Positions 23,703 to 31,223 of a stretch of 64,000 nt of DNA are shown here, piece after piece (positions within the stretch are counted from its first letter, which is position 1; each line of letters opens with the position of its first letter). A model generated the notes under the pieces. That model saw only the letters and a list, made by a program, of their open reading frames with translations, ran no database searches and was not told where the DNA came from. Made by a program: the position numbers and the translations under genes. This DNA comes from Sphingobacteriaceae bacterium (lineage in GTDB: Bacteria > Bacteroidota > Bacteroidia > B-17B0 > Aurantibacillaceae): positions 372,001 through 436,000 of the forward strand of contig NVQB01000001.1 of NCBI GenBank assembly GCA_002319075.1, in the 5' to 3' direction.

Positions 23703-24707
23703 TTATTGAATAATTAATTTACCGGTTTTCACAATAGAATTTCCAGACTTTAAAGCATACAAATAAATGCCTGCTGAAATTTCAGGAAGAGGAATAATCT
23801 CGCTATTGCTATCTAAAACTTTACTAAGTAAAACTCTCCCGGTAATATCATATAAAGTCATAGAACCATTTTCCAAAATTTTATCTTGCTTTACCAAAAT
23901 GCCAGCGTCAGTTACATATGCCTTAATAGTTGTATTTGATAAATACAGATTAGAAATACCTGTGGTGGTATTATTAGTTCCTGCAGAGATGGATTGAGCT
24001 TGAACTACTGCTTTAGTTGCTGTTTCCTGAAGTATAGCCAAAGTGAAAATTCTGGAAAAATTCCATGCAGCATTTACTGTCGAAGACATGGAATAGACAA
24101 CTGAATCTCCAACTGAAGCGGGTAAGGAGATATTTAAACCCGTTGCGCCCGTCAGTGATTTTCTGAATACGTCGAAATGCACGGGCTCTCCGTTAGATCC
24201 TGTGTAATTGAGAGTATCTTCAGCCAAAACCACAAATAAGCTTAATCCGGCTAAGGAATGCATGGCTTCCGTTTTAATTACAACGCGCGATCTGATAGAG
24301 TCGTTACCATATTTTGTCTGACGAATAGTAATACTCGCGGGAGACATTTGTCCTAAATGCGGCGTAAAAATGGAAGAAGATCCATAATTTACAGAAGTAG
24401 AAACAGGAACGCCTTGTATTACCAGCACTGGCGTACCACCATAAACACCATAATAATTAGTGCGCGCGTCGTTTTCTAAAACATTGTGCTGACTTAAAAC
24501 ACAGCCGCTGTAGGGAGCGCTTGGATGCACCGCTAAATGAATTACATCCGTTTGCGCAGTATAGTTAGTATAAAACCCAGGGTTGCGGGAAGCGCAAATG
24601 CTGCATTTGGTATTTGTAAAATGCTCAACCACCACTTTTTTTGGTACTTGACAAAAGCCTATCTGAGCTATATAAATAAATGCAAAAAGTAAACTAGATT
24701 TTTTCAT
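23703..24707 (-). CDS. T9SS-exported Omp28-like protein
   Basis: I place the start at 24707 (MKKSSLLFAFIYIAQIGFCQ), which gives a clean signal peptide; the upstream codons to 24824 are not signal-like. About 334 residues: a thioredoxin-fold N-terminal half with VVVEHFTNTKCSICASRNPG and later YGGTPVLVIQG, as in Omp28-related proteins, a beta-sandwich middle, and a C-terminal type IX sorting domain (about the last 75 residues, with LYDITGRVLL and ISAGIYLYAL). It is secreted to the cell surface. A -7 box TACATTTG on the minus strand lies 55 bp upstream. Confidence 0.85.
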   Translation of the reverse strand: MKKSSLLFAFIYIAQIGFCQVPKKVVVEHFTNTKCSICASRNPGFYTNYTAQTDVIHLAVHPSAPYSGCVLSQHNVLENDARTNYYGVYGGTPVLVIQGVPVSTSVNYGSSSIFTPHLGQMSPASITIRQTKYGNDSIRSRVVIKTEAMHSLAGLSLFVVLAEDTLNYTGSNGEPVHFDVFRKSLTGATGLNISLPASVGDSVVYSMSSTVNAAWNFSRIFTLAILQETATKAVVQAQSISAGTNNTTTGISNLYLSNTTIKAYVTDAGILVKQDKILENGSMTLYDITGRVLLSKVLDSNSEIIPLPEISAGIYLYALKSGNSIVKTGKLIIQ

Positions 24708-24761
24708 AATAGGATGTTTTAAATAATTACAAGTAAGCTTTGGAGTTTTCCAGTTACAAAA

Positions 24762-24769
24762 CAAATGTA
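24762..24769 (-). promoter_or_regulatory. -7 promoter element of the Omp28-like gene
   Basis: The minus strand reads TACATTTG, an exact TAnnTTTG match about 55 bp upstream of the start codon at 24707. No clear -33 element is present. Confidence 0.4.
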
Positions 24770-24908
24770 AAAAGCACAATACGACTTTAATGTCGGGTAG
24801 ACGACGTATTGCCAACTTTTTCAAACTTAAATTTGAATCAACTTCATTACGATGAGGGATTTGGTTTAAGAATCAGGGCAAATAAAAAAGAGAAGACTAC
24901 TCTCAGAA

Positions 24909-25631
24909 TTGATTATGGCACTACTAAAGATTGGCAGGGTTCATGCGCGGTTTTTTCCGAGGCAGTTTAAGCAACTGGTTATCCTGCTGTTTTTTACGAA
25001 GGTTACTTTCGCTCAAAAGATAAACCGGTTCTTCTACAAAGATTCTACAGCTTTTTACCTGAAGTACGACACAGTGTATTTGAATAAAATTATTCCTGGC
25101 GAATTTAACACTGCTATTCATCTTGCGTTACAGTATTATCCTGAACTTTACGGGGCAGAAATAAAGTTCAGAATCAAAAAAACTATTTCACCACTTGCCG
25201 CAAGGCCAACATTCTGGGCAATTTTCAGAAGACCCTCTAAAAGAAAATATCTTATAACCATTAGTAATTCTACACTGGTAAAACTGACCCCTATTCTATT
25301 GAAAAATTTAACTTTCAATTCTCAGGTTGGAGTTATTGGTCACGAATTAGCACATATATCCTTTTACCAATCTAAAAGAGGCAGGTACTTTATGAAACTA
25401 CTTTTAATGCATCTGAGTCGGAGAGCTATTGATACATTTGAATGCGACACAGACAAAAGGTGTATCGATCACGGTTTGGGTTTTCAGTTATTGAGTTGGA
25501 GTAAGGAAGTTAGGGTCAAACTTGTCTTGAAGCAATGGGGCGGTTCAAATTCTCCAGAAGGAAAGCGAGAGCGCTACATGAATCCGGAAACAATTAGTAA
25601 GTATATGAGTGCCCTGCCCGTTTACTTTTAA
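24909..25631 (+). CDS. Putative HExxH zinc metallopeptidase-like protein
   Basis: A 240-residue protein. The N-terminus (KQLVILLFFTKVTFAQ, about 21-36) is a signal peptide or membrane anchor behind a basic stretch. A zinc-binding HELAH (His145-Glu146-His149) is followed 29 residues later by ECDTDKRCIDHG (Glu178/Asp180/Asp182), a spacing typical of gluzincin-type proteases of the M48 sort. I do not recognise a named family. It stands alone. ATGs at 24909 and 24915 are both possible starts. Confidence 0.65.
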   Translation: MIMALLKIGRVHARFFPRQFKQLVILLFFTKVTFAQKINRFFYKDSTAFYLKYDTVYLNKIIPGEFNTAIHLALQYYPELYGAEIKFRIKKTISPLAARPTFWAIFRRPSKRKYLITISNSTLVKLTPILLKNLTFNSQVGVIGHELAHISFYQSKRGRYFMKLLLMHLSRRAIDTFECDTDKRCIDHGLGFQLLSWSKEVRVKLVLKQWGGSNSPEGKRERYMNPETISKYMSALPVYF

Positions 25632-25670
25632 AGGTAAAGTAATTAAAATGTCGGTTAGGTGACAATTTAA

Positions 25671-25799
25671 AATGAAGTTAATGTTGTTCTTTGTACAAAT
25701 AATAACCAGGCTACAATTTATGAGCGAACAGCAGGTTCAAACCAAAGGACACTCTTAAACGGATCCTGGCAGGTTGGTGTCACCTTTGGCAATAATTAG
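25671..25799 (+). pseudogene. Possible C-terminal fragment of a lost gene
   Basis: After a stop at 25668, a frame without start codon reads about 42 residues of protein-like sequence ending GSWQVGVTFGNN, as at the end of an outer-membrane or secreted protein. The 5' part is missing. Weak evidence, based only on composition. Confidence 0.25.
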
Positions 25800-25852
25800 T
25801 TCACTCATGATTTTTTAGTTATGCATCACAAGTTCATTCAAAAAAAATAATT

Positions 25853-26593
25853 ATGTCAAAATACTTATCACTACTGGTATCCTTCTTACTAACTGTATCA
25901 GGACTTTCGGCTCAAGCCCCTGGAGTTGAAAAGAAACGTTATAACTACAATCATAATTTTGATCTGGCATTCTCAACCAATGGTAATCAATCATCAGGAG
26001 CACTGTCGTGGGTAAAGTTTCATTCCATCTCTAAAAAAAAACGCTTTAAGATTGGATATGGTATTCGTTTTACCTCGCAGGCCGGAAAAAATTTAAACTA
26101 TGTAACTGCCCCCGCAATACTAACTTCTAAAGAAACCGGGCCGCAGGTTCTATTTTCTAAAATATATTACGAAAACGTAGATACGTTTTTTGTTTCAAGG
26201 GCTCAAAACAATCTTTTAAATGTGAGTATCAATTTACAATATACCATTAAAGGAAAACTTGATATTGGCTTTAATATTGATGCAGCTGGATTTTCCTTTG
26301 GAGGAAGTACCACCGGAAAATATATTGCCTACCAATCTGACGAGAGTGAGACTTTTCATACAGCCTCTCCAACCCGCTACAACCTTTTGCTGGTAAGCGA
26401 TAACGATATAGGAGGGTTAAATTCAGAAGTGTATTTTAGATATTGGTTTCATGAAAAATGGGCGATAAGAGCTGGAGCATCATTTCTGTTTACAGAATAT
26501 ACAACAAAAAATAAACTACGTTTAAATAATGATCGTTGGAGAAATAAATCACTGATGGGTTTAGTTGGCATTACATTCTCTCCTTTCAGATAA
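25853..26593 (+). CDS. Outer-membrane beta-barrel-like protein, unknown
   Basis: A 246-residue protein with signal peptide (MSKYLSLLVSFLLTVSGLSAQ) and alternating amphipathic strands with many aromatic residues, ending in an aromatic-rich strand (LMGLVGITFSPFR), as expected of a small outer-membrane barrel. It starts the 26-29 kb operon: its stop is four bases before the YceI ATG. No family recognised. Confidence 0.65.
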   Translation: MSKYLSLLVSFLLTVSGLSAQAPGVEKKRYNYNHNFDLAFSTNGNQSSGALSWVKFHSISKKKRFKIGYGIRFTSQAGKNLNYVTAPAILTSKETGPQVLFSKIYYENVDTFFVSRAQNNLLNVSINLQYTIKGKLDIGFNIDAAGFSFGGSTTGKYIAYQSDESETFHTASPTRYNLLLVSDNDIGGLNSEVYFRYWFHEKWAIRAGASFLFTEYTTKNKLRLNNDRWRNKSLMGLVGITFSPFR

Positions 26594-26597
26594 TGCG

Positions 26598-27149
26598 ATG
26601 AAAAAAATAGTGTTTATAGTTTTAAGCATAGTTGGTTTTGGATTTATTTCTAAAACAAGTACAATGCAAAACGAAGAATGGATTGTAAATTCTTCGAGCG
26701 TTAAATTCAAAATTAAGAATGCAGGATTTACGATTGATGGCACATTTAGTGGCTTCATCGCGAAAATATTTTTCGACCCGGCTAAAGGATATGGTAATTC
26801 AATGGCTGCCACTATAGAATCCAGATCAGTAAATACAGGCAATGAAAGCCGGGATGATCATTTGAAGAAAACTGAGTATTTTGATGTTGCCACCTTTCCA
26901 ACTATCAGCATGAAAGCTACACTGTTTGAAAAAGAAGCCGACGGCAGTTTCAGAGGGTATTTTAAACTATTTATAAAAGGCAAAACCAGATATGTTCTTG
27001 TTCCTTTCACATTTACAGAAAAAGAAGGAAAAGCAATCATCAAAGGAGCATTTATTATTAATCGGCTAGACCTTGGGGTTGGCGAATCGAGCAGGATTTT
27101 ATCTGATAACGCCACCATAACAATTGCCGTGAATGCTACAAAAAAATAA
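26598..27149 (+). CDS. YceI family lipid-binding protein
   Basis: A 183-residue YceI-like lipocalin-fold protein. The start at 26598 gives the signal peptide MKKIVFIVLSIVGFGFISKT. Family features: SSVKFKIKNAGFTIDGTFSG near the N-terminus, RDDHLKKTEYFDVATFPTI in the centre, and an FIINRLDLGVGESSRILSD loop near the end. YceI proteins bind isoprenoids or other amphiphiles in the periplasm. Its stop is one base before the DinB ATG. A second YceI lies at 60387. Confidence 0.92.
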   Translation: MKKIVFIVLSIVGFGFISKTSTMQNEEWIVNSSSVKFKIKNAGFTIDGTFSGFIAKIFFDPAKGYGNSMAATIESRSVNTGNESRDDHLKKTEYFDVATFPTISMKATLFEKEADGSFRGYFKLFIKGKTRYVLVPFTFTEKEGKAIIKGAFIINRLDLGVGESSRILSDNATITIAVNATKK

Positions 27150-27150
27150 G

Positions 27151-27651
27151 ATGTTAAAACAAGAAGCCATAAAACAACTTTTGAGCGTGCAATCTATTTT
27201 GTCGCAAATTAAAGACGAAGACTACACTTCTGCACTTACAACGCTTAAGGGCGCCTCGATTGGAAAACATATCAGACATATTGTAGAATTTTATGAGTGT
27301 TTACTCTTTAATACGGGTAACACTATTGTAAATTACGATACACGAAAAAGAAATCTTCTTTTAGAAGAAAATGTGAAGTACACGGAAGATTTTATTACTG
27401 AAATCATTGACACTTTAATGAAAATAGAAGGCAATACAAGAGTTCTGCTGGTGTCGAACTACCAGGATCAAAATATAACTATGGAGTCATCCGTTTATAG
27501 AGAAATCACCTACAATATTGAACATACAGTACATCATTTGGCCATCATAAGTATTGTTATCCCACTGCATTTCAATTACATTAATTTATCTGCAAACTTC
27601 GGATATGCCGATTCAACTATTCAGTATTTAAAATCTCACAAGGTAATTTAA
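27151..27651 (+). CDS. DinB superfamily protein
   Basis: A 166-residue four-helix-bundle protein of the DinB/YfiT type. Candidate metal ligands are in the first helix pair (GKHIRHIVEFYECLL) and in the last (YNIEHTVHHLAII), giving the usual three-His arrangement. Start at 27151, one base after the YceI stop; an earlier ATG at 27133 would overlap YceI. Members act as thiol S-transferases or are of unknown use. The gene order YceI-DinB-NRDE-ATP-grasp recurs in Bacteroidota. Confidence 0.8.
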   Translation: MLKQEAIKQLLSVQSILSQIKDEDYTSALTTLKGASIGKHIRHIVEFYECLLFNTGNTIVNYDTRKRNLLLEENVKYTEDFITEIIDTLMKIEGNTRVLLVSNYQDQNITMESSVYREITYNIEHTVHHLAIISIVIPLHFNYINLSANFGYADSTIQYLKSHKVI

Positions 27652-27657
27652 CAGAGT

Positions 27658-28386
27658 ATGTGTACAGTTACGTATTTACCATTTAATCAAAGAGAATTTA
27701 TACTCACTTCTAATAGAGATGAAGACGTAGGCAGGTTATCAGCTTTGCCAGTTCAGGAGTATGTGGTTAATAACAGAAGAATCTTTTTTCCAAAAGATCA
27801 AAAAGCCAACGGTACCTGGATAGCTTATGATGTAAAAGGCTACACACTTTGTTTGTTGAACGGAGCAAAAAAAGCACATATACCCAAATCAACTTACAAA
27901 AAAAGCAGGGGCTTAATGATGTTAGACTTTTATTTTTACAACGAACCAGAAGAGTTCGCAAAACTTTATGATTTTAAAGGAATAGAACCCTTCACTCTTA
28001 TTCTTGCTTATTCTTGCTCAAATACCGAGAAAGTAAAACTTTACGAATTAAAGTGGGATGAAGAAAAAGTAGAACTAATAACACACGATTCCTCTCTGCC
28101 ACAAATTTGGTCTTCAGTTACATTATATAGCAATGAAGTAATTGAAGAAAGAAAAAAATGGTTTGAAGTTTGGTTAAGTAAAAACACTGCTTATACACCA
28201 GAGACAATTTTATTTTTTCATCACTTTGGCGGCAATGGTTCCAGCGACAACGATTTGATAATTAATAGAAGTACAAAAAAAACCGTTAGTATTTGCTGCA
28301 TTCATAAAAATTTATCTCACACAGATATTATTTATGAAGACATTATTAATAAAAATCTTCATAAAAGTAAAGTAATTAATTGTTAA
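27658..28386 (+). CDS. NRDE family (TANGO2-like) protein
   Basis: A 242-residue protein starting MCTVTYLP with the Asn-Arg-Asp-Glu signature (TSNRDEDVGR) that names the family. Cys2 would become N-terminal after Met removal, as in Ntn-type enzymes; the biochemical activity is not established, although eukaryotic TANGO2 is linked to lipid and heme metabolism. It lies 6 bp after DinB, and its stop overlaps the next ATG (TAATG). Confidence 0.92.
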   Translation: MCTVTYLPFNQREFILTSNRDEDVGRLSALPVQEYVVNNRRIFFPKDQKANGTWIAYDVKGYTLCLLNGAKKAHIPKSTYKKSRGLMMLDFYFYNEPEEFAKLYDFKGIEPFTLILAYSCSNTEKVKLYELKWDEEKVELITHDSSLPQIWSSVTLYSNEVIEERKKWFEVWLSKNTAYTPETILFFHHFGGNGSSDNDLIINRSTKKTVSICCIHKNLSHTDIIYEDIINKNLHKSKVINC

Positions 28387-29417
28387 TGAGACTACCATTA
28401 TTTATTGCAAAATTCAGCAGGTACGAGTACTGGCCCTGGTGGTTATTTTACCTGCCTATACTTCCTTATTGGTTCTATCTGGCCTTAAAAAATAAATCCC
28501 TCGCCTATTTCACCGCAGCTAATCCTGGAATAGAGCTGGGTGGTTTTTATGGCGAAAGCAAAACAGAAATTTTAGATTTGATAGACAAAAAATATTTACC
28601 AAAAGCTGTTGCTGTTGACAATTCTATTGATTTTATATCTATGTTACATCAAATGAAGAAACTTGGCCTGGGCTATCCGGTAATTGCAAAGCCTGATGTA
28701 GGCGAAAGAGGAAATCATGTCACCTTAATTCACGACCAAAAAGAGCTTATCCTTTATAATGTAAAATCAAAAACGAAATACATCATTCAAGAGTATATTG
28801 ATTACACGATTGAATTGGGAGTTTTATATAGTAGAATGCCCGATTCTCAAAAAGGAAAAGTAAGCTCAATCACTTTAAAGGAATTCTTGAGTGTTACCGG
28901 AGATGGGAGATCCACCATTAAAGAATTAATGCAAAAAAGTCTGCGGGCAAGATTTCAAATTGAACGTTTAAGTAAGGAGCTTGAGAACAAAATGAAAATT
29001 GTTCTTAAAGAGGGGGAAGTAAAATTACTGGAACCGATTGGTAACCATTGCAGGGGAACAAAATTTATTGACAATAATTTTTTAATTAACGAAAAATTAA
29101 ATGCCGTATTTGACAAGGTATGCATACCCATTAAAGGTTTCTACTATGGTAGATTTGATTTGAAGGTAAAGAGCATTGAGGATTTGTATCGGGGAGAAAA
29201 TATCCGGATTATGGAGCTCAATGGCGCAAGTTCAGAGCCCGGCCATATTTACGATCCCTCTTTAACTCTTCATAAGGCTTATAAAGATTTAGTAAGCCAC
29301 TGGAAACGCTTAGCCGATATATCAAAAGGCAACATGCAATTAGGCGTTAAGCCTGTTTCATTTCTACTGATCATTAAGAGTTATTGGAAGTTTGTGGTTC
29401 TAAAAAAAAATAAATAG
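28386..29417 (+). CDS. ATP-grasp family protein (D-Ala-D-Ala ligase-like)
   Basis: A roughly 343-residue protein: a hydrophobic N-terminus (WPWWLFYLPILPYWFYLALK) then an ATP-grasp fold with GYPVIAKPDVGERG (nucleotide-binding lysine), IIQEYIDYTIELGVLY, and the Mg-binding C-terminal segment FYYGRFDLKVK...IMELNGASSEPGHI. It joins a carboxylate to an amine or thiol at the cost of ATP; the substrate is unknown. The start at 28386 (TAATG overlap with NRDE) is preferred over a TTG six bases earlier. Last gene of the YceI operon. Confidence 0.85.
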   Translation: MRLPLFIAKFSRYEYWPWWLFYLPILPYWFYLALKNKSLAYFTAANPGIELGGFYGESKTEILDLIDKKYLPKAVAVDNSIDFISMLHQMKKLGLGYPVIAKPDVGERGNHVTLIHDQKELILYNVKSKTKYIIQEYIDYTIELGVLYSRMPDSQKGKVSSITLKEFLSVTGDGRSTIKELMQKSLRARFQIERLSKELENKMKIVLKEGEVKLLEPIGNHCRGTKFIDNNFLINEKLNAVFDKVCIPIKGFYYGRFDLKVKSIEDLYRGENIRIMELNGASSEPGHIYDPSLTLHKAYKDLVSHWKRLADISKGNMQLGVKPVSFLLIIKSYWKFVVLKKNK

Positions 29418-29481
29418 TAGTATCTTGTCACATAAGGTACTTTTAGGAAAGAGTAAATTTTACCAGCCGTTTTTAATGCTT

Positions 29482-29736
29482 TTACAAATCATCAGCACTA
29501 CTTTTCGTAAACCTTAAATAGTCTCTCAAAAGATAAGTTTTAACTGTGTAATACAATGTAGTGCCAACTAGTAAAAGGCGAATGCCTTTTCCAATCAGCC
29601 ATATCACTGACAAAGAAAAAATATCTTCTCTGTACTTTTCCAAATCGCCAAAAAAAAGTTTGAGGTTTAATTGAGTAATTATTAATACGGTGATTGCAAT
29701 CGAAAAGAAACCATAACTACCTGCAACTTTTAGCAT
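29482..29736 (-). CDS. Membrane protein, probably the 3' half of a split gene
   Basis: An 84-residue protein with two hydrophobic helices (about 8-28 and 45-70) and the tail LRDYLRFTKSSADDL. Its ATG overlaps the last seven bases of the preceding membrane ORF. The two together would be a normal four-helix protein of about 165 residues, similar in plan to DUF1772-like proteins, so a frameshift near 29730-29736 is likely. Translational coupling of two small subunits is the alternative. Confidence 0.45.
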   Translation of the reverse strand: MLKVAGSYGFFSIAITVLIITQLNLKLFFGDLEKYREDIFSLSVIWLIGKGIRLLLVGTTLYYTVKTYLLRDYLRFTKSSADDL

Positions 29737-29984
29737 TTGCTTTCCTTTGGGTTTGTTGATTTAAAATAGAGTATCCAAATAATGATCACTGCTATTTGCG
29801 TAAAAGGTACATAGTAATAAATTTGATTAGTAATTATAAAGTAGCCCTGCCAACTTTTAAGCGCCCTATATGAATTCAATTGATTCGGACCCAGGACCAT
29901 TTCCTCATAAAGATTTCCAAAAAACAAGTGAGCTAAGAAAAATATTGAAAAACCTAAGAGACCTTTAAATGTTTTTGTTTTCAT
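29730..29984 (-). CDS. Membrane protein, probably the 5' half of a split gene
   Basis: An 84-residue protein: an N-terminal helix with LGFSIFFLAHLFFGNLYEEM (a Gly-Asn-x-Tyr-Glu-Glu loop as in DUF1772-like proteins) and a second helix (PFTQIAVIIIWILYF), ending NPKESKC at the overlap with 29482-29736. See that entry. No neighbour gives a functional clue. Confidence 0.45.
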   Translation of the reverse strand: MKTKTFKGLLGFSIFFLAHLFFGNLYEEMVLGPNQLNSYRALKSWQGYFIITNQIYYYVPFTQIAVIIIWILYFKSTNPKESKC

Positions 29985-30057
29985 TTGATGATATTAAAGG
30001 ATGCACAAAATTAGCTTCAATGCATGCCGACAAAATTATCAAATGGCAATTAATGAC

Positions 30058-30389
30058 TTATTTAATACCTTTTCTAAGTCGGCTTAATGAGGTTTGAATG
30101 ATACCTAAATAAGAGGCAAGTTATTTTAATGGCACCCTCTGTAAAAGATCAGACTGTTTCTTCATGGTCAGATAACGTTCCTCCGCTGTCATAGTTTGGT
30201 AGCTAAGTATGCCATTTATAACTTTAAGAAAAGCATCTTCCCAAATTTGTCTGCCAAACTGTTGAGTCCTTTTTTTACGACAAATCTGTCTTTTTCAATT
30301 GTTCACTGTTCAAAATGGGCAAGTATAGTTTGCAAATCCTTCTCTGAAATATCAATGCGTGATTTTATAAAGGCTGTTAGCTCTGTCAT
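30058..30389 (-). pseudogene. Decayed Crp/Fnr-family regulator
   Basis: From an ATG at 30389 the reverse strand reads TELTAFIKSRIDISEKDLQT, the usual start of Bacteroidota cAMP-binding-like regulators, then a stop. Further down, frames interrupted by stops and shifts give TAEERYLTMKKQSDLLQRVP and LASYLGIIQTSLSRLRKGIK, the hallmark end of the same family. Only about 110 codons of a roughly 190-codon gene remain, with in-frame stops and a missing barrel, so it is a clear pseudogene. Confidence 0.7.
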
Positions 30390-30408
30390 GAATTTGAATT
30401 ACATAAAT

Positions 30409-31092
30409 TTATTCACCTTTATAAATAAGATCTTTTAGGTCTTCACCTTTTTTGTTCACGTGCAGGTCGTGGTGATAATTATCCAGCTTTTTAAGCAGGT
30501 AGGCTAATTGCATTTTTTCGCTGGTGGTCAAATCACCGGGTATGACTTTACTAACTAAGCTCATATTTTGAAACACACTAAATAACACCCCTCTGCCTTT
30601 CTCAGTTAATTGCACAAGTTGGCTCCTCTGATCCCCTGGATTATCAAACTGCTCTATCAAATTATTTTTCAGAAGTCGTTTAATAGTTTCCATACCTGTT
30701 GTTTTTTCCTGCACACTTTTATTGATTAAATCAATTTTACTCAATCTATTAAAATTTAATAAGGTGGCCAGGTAAGTAAACTCATCTGTTGTTTTAAGCT
30801 CTGAATTTTTCAAAGCTTTTTTTGTGTACTGCTTTGCGTAGCGGTACAAATAAGTAATATTTTGTGAGATCGCTATTTCTATTGTACTGGGAGTATCGTG
30901 AATTTTGACACGTTCGTCTCTTTCCGCTGCTGTTTCATCACCGCTCATTAAATGATTACTTTCAAATTGCCTCACGTCAGAGCTTGCTAAAAAGTTTACA
31001 AATCCATTTAAATCAATTTGTTTTTTATCCACGGCTGACTCCTCGTAACTATGAAGTTTTTCTAATACTACTTTTAACAACGCATAATCCAT
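30409..31092 (-). CDS. MarR family transcriptional regulator with N-terminal extension
   Basis: A 227-residue regulator. Residues about 95-205 are a MarR winged helix (SKIDLINKSVQEKTTGMETI, KRLLKNNLIEQFDNPGDQRS with the wing Asp-x-Arg, and VQLTEKGRG). About 90 extra N-terminal residues are unusual for MarR. It is divergent from the TonB receptor at 31224, with a minus-strand -7 box TAAATTTG at 31128-31135, and may control that receptor. It is adjacent to the Crp/Fnr pseudogene. Confidence 0.82.
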   Translation of the reverse strand: MDYALLKVVLEKLHSYEESAVDKKQIDLNGFVNFLASSDVRQFESNHLMSGDETAAERDERVKIHDTPSTIEIAISQNITYLYRYAKQYTKKALKNSELKTTDEFTYLATLLNFNRLSKIDLINKSVQEKTTGMETIKRLLKNNLIEQFDNPGDQRSQLVQLTEKGRGVLFSVFQNMSLVSKVIPGDLTTSEKMQLAYLLKKLDNYHHDLHVNKKGEDLKDLIYKGE

Positions 31093-31127
31093 CTTCTTAA
31101 TTAGTATGATTTTGTACCAAATTTAAT

Positions 31128-31187
31128 CATTTTGCTAGAATTTAACATATTTTTTAACCTTTATTATACAATATTGTTCTAATTTTG
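31128..31187. promoter_or_regulatory. Divergent promoters of the MarR and TonB-receptor genes
   Basis: TAATTTTG on the plus strand (31180-31187) lies 37 bp before the receptor ATG at 31224. TAAATTTG on the minus strand (31128-31135) lies 36 bp before the MarR start. Both match TAnnTTTG. No clear operator dyad was found between them. Confidence 0.5.
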
Positions 31188-31223
31188 AACTTAAGAAACA
31201 AAAACAATCTAAATTTTAAAACT

